Below, one piece after another: positions 4,489 through 7,378 of a stretch of DNA of 7,378 nt; position 1 is the first letter of the stretch, and every line of letters begins with the position of its first letter. A model generated the notes under the pieces. The model was not told the DNA's origin and did not search any database. It saw only the letters and a program-made list of their open reading frames with translations. This DNA is from an uncultured Lysobacteraceae bacterium. GTDB lineage: Bacteria > Pseudomonadota > Gammaproteobacteria > Xanthomonadales > Rhodanobacteraceae. Where the stretch lies: contig CAMLSI010000262.1 in assembly GCA_946482585.1 (NCBI GenBank), positions 1-7,378 on the forward strand, given 5' to 3'. The position numbers were made by a program, and so were the translations under genes.

Positions 4489-6597
4489 TCAGCGCGTGCC
4501 GACCAGCGCATCCAGATTGGTGAGCAGCGCGATATCGGCCTCTTCGCCGGTCACTTCGCTGTAGAGCAGCAGGTCTTCGGCCGCCGACAGGCTCAGCGTG
4601 CGCGGCAATGGCGTGCCCAGCGGCGCCAGCGCGGTGGCCCTGTCCGAGCCAAGCCGCCGGTGCATCAGCATGCCGTCGGCGCGCAGGTAGTACAGGCCGC
4701 TGCGTGCGGCCACCAGCGCGCGCGGGCGCGAATGCGGTGCATCGTCGACCAGCAGGCGCTCCTCGCCGCTGGCCGTATCCAGCGCCACGATGCCGTCGCT
4801 GCCGCGCGGCCGCAGGTAGACGATGTCGCCATCGGGGGCCTGCACGGCATACATGGCCTGGCGCCGGCCCAGCCGCTCCTCGCCGCTGCCGTCGAGCGCG
4901 GCGCGGTGGGCGAACCAGCCGCCGTCGTCTTCCTGGACGAACAGCAACCGGCGGCCGTCGTTGGACCAGGACGGCGAGATGCGTTTGCGCGGCTGATCCG
5001 GCAGACATTGCAGCAGGCCGTTGAGATCGACCACGCAGATGGTCTGGCGATTGCCGCGCGAACGCTCGAAAGCGATGCGCTGGCCGGACGGATCCCAGCT
5101 CAGATCACGGATATGAGTGCCCGACTCGCTCCACAGCCGGCGCAACTGGCCGCCGTCGATATCAGCCAGCCACACGCCGCTCTCGCCGCGCGCTTCCCAG
5201 GGCAGCGCGACGCGGCTGCCGTCCGGCGAAACGGCGAGGTCGCGTGCGCGGTCCAGCGCCGCCGGCATCGCGTGGGCGGCACCGGCGGCGTGCTGTTCCA
5301 GCACGCGGCGGCGGTTGCGGTAGTGCGTCACCGCCACCGACAGCAACAGGCGCGTGCCGTCCGGACTGATGTCGATCGACGGCACGCCGTCGTCGATCGC
5401 GGCGATCACCGCCGGCGTGCCGTGCAGCGGCACCCGCCACAGTTCGCTGCTCGCGCCCAGACGCCGTGTAACGACGAGTTCATGCGCATTTCGCCACTGC
5501 AACTGGTGGACGAATCCCGACGGTGTCCACACCGGCTCCAGTCCGCTGCCGTCACTGCGCAGGCGCAGCACGCTGGACTGGAAGCGGCCGTCGACGCGGC
5601 TGAACGCGATCCAGCCGCCGTCGGGGGAAAACCGCGGCCGGTAGTCGCCCTGTTCTGCCGGCGGCGGCGGCAGGCTGCGGCGCACGCCGCTGTCGGTGTC
5701 GATGAGGAACAGCGCATTGACGCGCTGGTCCGGATCGGGCCGGTCCGACAGCACGACCGTGCGCCCGTCCGGCGAGAGCGACAGGCGGCCGTTGGCGGGC
5801 GTGCATTCGCCGATCGCGCGCGGCTCGCGCTGCAGCAAGGTCATGACCATCACGCGGCAACGCTGCTCGTCCTGGCGGATGAAGGCGATGCGCTCGCCGC
5901 CGGCGGACCAGTCCGCCGCGTAGTCCATGGCGTTTTCCGGCGCGGTCAGCGCCATGTCCGCGCTGCCGTCCAGCGATCGCAGCCACAGCTGTTCGCGCCC
6001 GGCCGCGCCGCGGCTGTACAGCAACTGGCTGCCGTCGGGCGAGAAGGCCGGCATGTGTTCCAGGCCCGGGTACATCGTCAGGGTCATCCAGGCCGGCGGC
6101 GGCGGCGCGCCGGTGCGGCTCGACAGCCATGCCGCGGTCCCGATGGCCGTCGCAGCCACTGCGGCGGCGATGAGCGGCAGCCGCGAACGCGGCGGCGCAG
6201 CGGACGCGGCGTTCGCGTCCTTGCCGGCGGCCAGCGGACGCACCGGCTGCAGCAGGCGATAGCCGACCTTGGGCACGGTCTCGATCACCGCATCGGTGCG
6301 CGCATCGGCGCTGAGCACGCTGCGCAGGCGATGGATGACGCGGTAGATCGAATCGTCGGTGATGACGGCGCCGTTCCAGGCCTCCGCCAGCAACTCTTCG
6401 CGGCTGACGGTGCGACCGTCGCGCCGCGCCAGCGCGAGCAGGACCTGCATCATGCGCGGCTCCAGCCGCACACTGTCGCCGTCGCGCGTCACGCGCAGCG
6501 CGCGCGGTTCGACCCGGCAAGACCCGAGCAGGAAGCCCTCGCTGACGAGCGTGTCGCCCGTTGCGCCGTCAGCGGGTATTTGTGCGTTTTTCAACAT
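4489..6597 (-). CDS. CadC-type membrane transcriptional regulator with winged helix, one TM segment and periplasmic PD40 propeller
   Basis: This 702-residue protein is a one-component membrane-integrated regulator. Residues about 21-119 form an OmpR-type winged helix: LEPRMMQVLLALARR, then VSREELLAEAW, the recognition helix DSIYRVIHRLRSVL (82-95), and the wing VIETVPKVGYRLL. Residues 120-139 are an Ala/Pro/Arg linker. Residues about 140-158 (LPLIAAAVAATAIGTAAWL) are one transmembrane helix with Arg137 and Arg139 on the cytoplasmic side. The remaining 540 residues carry at least eight PD40/TolB-like strands (for example PAFSPDGSQLLYSR at 183-196, and later SPDGRTVVLS, SPDGGWIAFSR, DPSGQRIAFER, SNDGRRLLFVQ), so a WD40-like propeller is expected in the periplasm. 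CadC itself has a much shorter sensor. The start at 6597 puts the domain near the N-terminus; the frame stays open to 6741, but that extension is low-complexity Ala/Arg/Gly and unlike a domain. The site before 6597 (GGCGAG) is weak. It precedes the secreted-enzyme pair by 342 bases and is the obvious candidate regulator of it. The signal is unknown. Confidence 0.88.
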   Translation of the reverse strand: MLKNAQIPADGATGDTLVSEGFLLGSCRVEPRALRVTRDGDSVRLEPRMMQVLLALARRDGRTVSREELLAEAWNGAVITDDSIYRVIHRLRSVLSADARTDAVIETVPKVGYRLLQPVRPLAAGKDANAASAAPPRSRLPLIAAAVAATAIGTAAWLSSRTGAPPPPAWMTLTMYPGLEHMPAFSPDGSQLLYSRGAAGREQLWLRSLDGSADMALTAPENAMDYAADWSAGGERIAFIRQDEQRCRVMVMTLLQREPRAIGECTPANGRLSLSPDGRTVVLSDRPDPDQRVNALFLIDTDSGVRRSLPPPPAEQGDYRPRFSPDGGWIAFSRVDGRFQSSVLRLRSDGSGLEPVWTPSGFVHQLQWRNAHELVVTRRLGASSELWRVPLHGTPAVIAAIDDGVPSIDISPDGTRLLLSVAVTHYRNRRRVLEQHAAGAAHAMPAALDRARDLAVSPDGSRVALPWEARGESGVWLADIDGGQLRRLWSESGTHIRDLSWDPSGQRIAFERSRGNRQTICVVDLNGLLQCLPDQPRKRISPSWSNDGRRLLFVQEDDGGWFAHRAALDGSGEERLGRRQAMYAVQAPDGDIVYLRPRGSDGIVALDTASGEERLLVDDAPHSRPRALVAARSGLYYLRADGMLMHRRLGSDRATALAPLGTPLPRTLSLSAAEDLLLYSEVTGEEADIALLTNLDALVGTR

Positions 6598-6876
6598 GGC
6601 TCGCCATGCGCAAAAAGTACAGCCTAGCCCAAGTGCATTGCCGGCAGCGGTCGCGCCCGTCACCGCGCAAGCCGCCGCGGTACGCGAAGCGGATCGCGCG
6701 CCCGGCGCGGCAGCCGGCCCCAGCCGGTACAGGCGACGCATTCGCTCGACGTGGCCGACGCGCTCTGGACCACCGGGCTCCCGCCGGCGCCACCGCCGAT
6801 GAAAGCCGAGGCGGCGGTGGCCTGATTCAGTCGTGCGAGCCGGCGCGGCCCCTCCGATTCCAATCCGGCCATCGGC
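6598..6876 (-). promoter_or_regulatory. Gap upstream of the regulator gene, promoter expected
   Basis: This 279-base gap holds no supported gene. Near the regulator start, the minus strand has TGTACT (6616-6621), a 4-of-6 match to a -10 hexamer, without a recognisable -35. This would leave only about a 12-base leader. The 12-mer CATGCGCAAAAA at 6605-6616 repeats the core of the dyad in front of the peptidase gene. A hairpin sits at 6789-6821. Confidence 0.3.
6789..6821 (-). terminator. GC-rich 10-bp hairpin after the rightmost gene
   Basis: Bases 6789-6798 and 6812-6821 are perfect reverse complements (10 bp) with a 13-base loop. The hairpin begins 55 bases after the stop of the gene at 6877-7378. 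There is no T-run, so it is either a Rho-assisted 3' end or incidental GC pairing. Confidence 0.35.
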
Positions 6877-7378
6877 TCACGGCGCCGCCCACGGCTCCAG
6901 CACGTCGTCCGCGTAGCGCACCAATCGGCAGCGCTTCGCCGCCACGCGCTGACCCGGCCCGAGCGACACGCCCGGATACGGCCCCGGGTTCGGCACGCCG
7001 TCGGCTTCGCGCTCGATCGCTTCGATCAGGAGCTCGCGCGAATAGTGATCGAGGAGTTGCGCAACGGCCGATTCCGTCACGCTCATGAGGTAGTACGTCG
7101 AGCGCCGCACGGCGTCCTCGTCGCCGGCCGCGTCGTGCGAGCGCAGCCACGCGCGGGCACGGTAGGCCTGCGGCAGCGCGTCGTCCGTCAGCGCGTAGCG
7201 ATCGATGAGCACGGTTTTCGCACGCAGCGCCGGCGGCCATGCCGCGACCACGTCGCCCGCCCGTGCACGCGACACGTAGAGGCGCCGATAGGCGCGCTTT
7301 TCCAGAGTGCCGGAGGCCTTGCGCAGCGTGGCCGCATCGAGCCACAGAACGGCGACCGGCGCCGCCTCGCCCGGGGAA
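6877..7378 (-). CDS. C-terminal part of a probable periplasmic-binding-protein-like protein (start outside window)
   Basis: The frame is open to the right edge and 167 residues are visible, ending EPWAAP before a TGA at 6879-6877. An internal GTG at 7275 could be mistaken for the start, but coding continues upstream through PVAVLWLDAATLRKASG, so the gene is simply cut. The stretch PPALRAKTVLIDRYAL, the helix with LLDHYSRELLIEAIERE, and especially YPGVSLGPGQRVAAKRC followed by LVRYAD recall, from memory, the C-terminus of ABC-type leucine-binding-like periplasmic proteins that end with a 'YPxLSLGPGQRFASKGxYIVR' motif. The homology is tentative, and the ligand and any transporter partner are not visible. 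It is separated from the regulator gene by 279 bases and a hairpin, so it probably belongs to a different transcript. Confidence 0.65.
   Translation of the reverse strand, partial: SPGEAAPVAVLWLDAATLRKASGTLEKRAYRRLYVSRARAGDVVAAWPPALRAKTVLIDRYALTDDALPQAYRARAWLRSHDAAGDEDAVRRSTYYLMSVTESAVAQLLDHYSRELLIEAIEREADGVPNPGPYPGVSLGPGQRVAAKRCRLVRYADDVLEPWAAP

Noticed and set aside
4483..4500. 6-bp dyad GGCACG/CGTGCC spanning the regulator stop codon as a terminator
   Set aside because: Half of it lies in the coding region, the stem is short and no T-run follows; at this GC content such pairing is expected by chance.
4288..6627. A 779-codon open frame on the plus strand opposite the regulator gene
   Set aside because: Its product is an Ala/Arg/Gln/Val-rich string without domains. 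It mirrors a gene whose minus-strand reading has clear winged-helix, membrane and PD40 motifs. Long antisense frames are expected at this GC content.
6827..7345. A 172-codon minus-strand frame overlapping the rightmost gene in another register
   Set aside because: Arg/Ala/Gly-rich with no pattern, while the competing frame ending at 6877 is open to the window edge and gives a protein-like sequence with a recognisable SLGPGQR block.

Overview
The window is GC-rich chromosomal DNA in which all five protein-coding genes I can support lie on the minus strand. It looks like a high-GC gammaproteobacterium of the Xanthomonadales type (Lysobacter or Rhodanobacteraceae relatives). This is an inference from base composition, from membrane-bound winged-helix regulators with PD40 propellers, and from large secreted hydrolases carrying lectin and Ig-like modules. 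No single marker gene fixes the taxon. I see no rRNA, tRNA, CRISPR array, transposase or integrase.

Layout, in the direction of transcription (right to left). (1) 7378-6877: the C-terminal 167 residues of a protein whose start lies outside the window, probably related to periplasmic ligand-binding proteins. (2) 6876-6598: a gap with one GC-rich hairpin and the short upstream region of the next gene. (3) 6597-4489: a 702-residue CadC-type membrane regulator with a cytoplasmic OmpR-like winged helix, one membrane helix and a large periplasmic WD40-like propeller. (4) 4488-4147: a 342-base regulatory gap with several dyads and repeated GGCTGA half-sites. (5) 4146-2281: a 621-residue secreted M23 metallopeptidase with an SH3-like domain and a seven-repeat PLL-type lectin propeller. 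(6) 2280-2221: a 60-base gap with a perfect 10-bp hairpin. (7) 2220-478: a 580-residue secreted clan-A-like glycoside hydrolase with an NBR1-type Ig-like domain and a cysteine-rich tail. (8) 477-258: a gap with a perfect 14-bp hairpin, probably the end of the transcript. (9) 257-1: the first 85 residues of a second winged-helix regulator, cut by the window edge.

The central block reads as a compact secreted-lysis cassette. A membrane regulator that could sense something in the periplasm sits just upstream of two co-oriented exported enzymes, one with a peptidoglycan-peptidase fold plus a glycan-binding propeller, the other with a glycosidase fold. Both enzymes have convincing signal peptides and good ribosome binding sites, and they are probably co-transcribed. 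That the regulator controls them, and that the target is a foreign cell wall or glycan matrix, is inference from order, domains and the dyad-rich gap. The window's best candidate for something undescribed is this regulator, peptidase-lectin and glycosidase combination. Three start codons were moved downstream from the longest open frame on ribosome-binding-site, signal-peptide or domain evidence.
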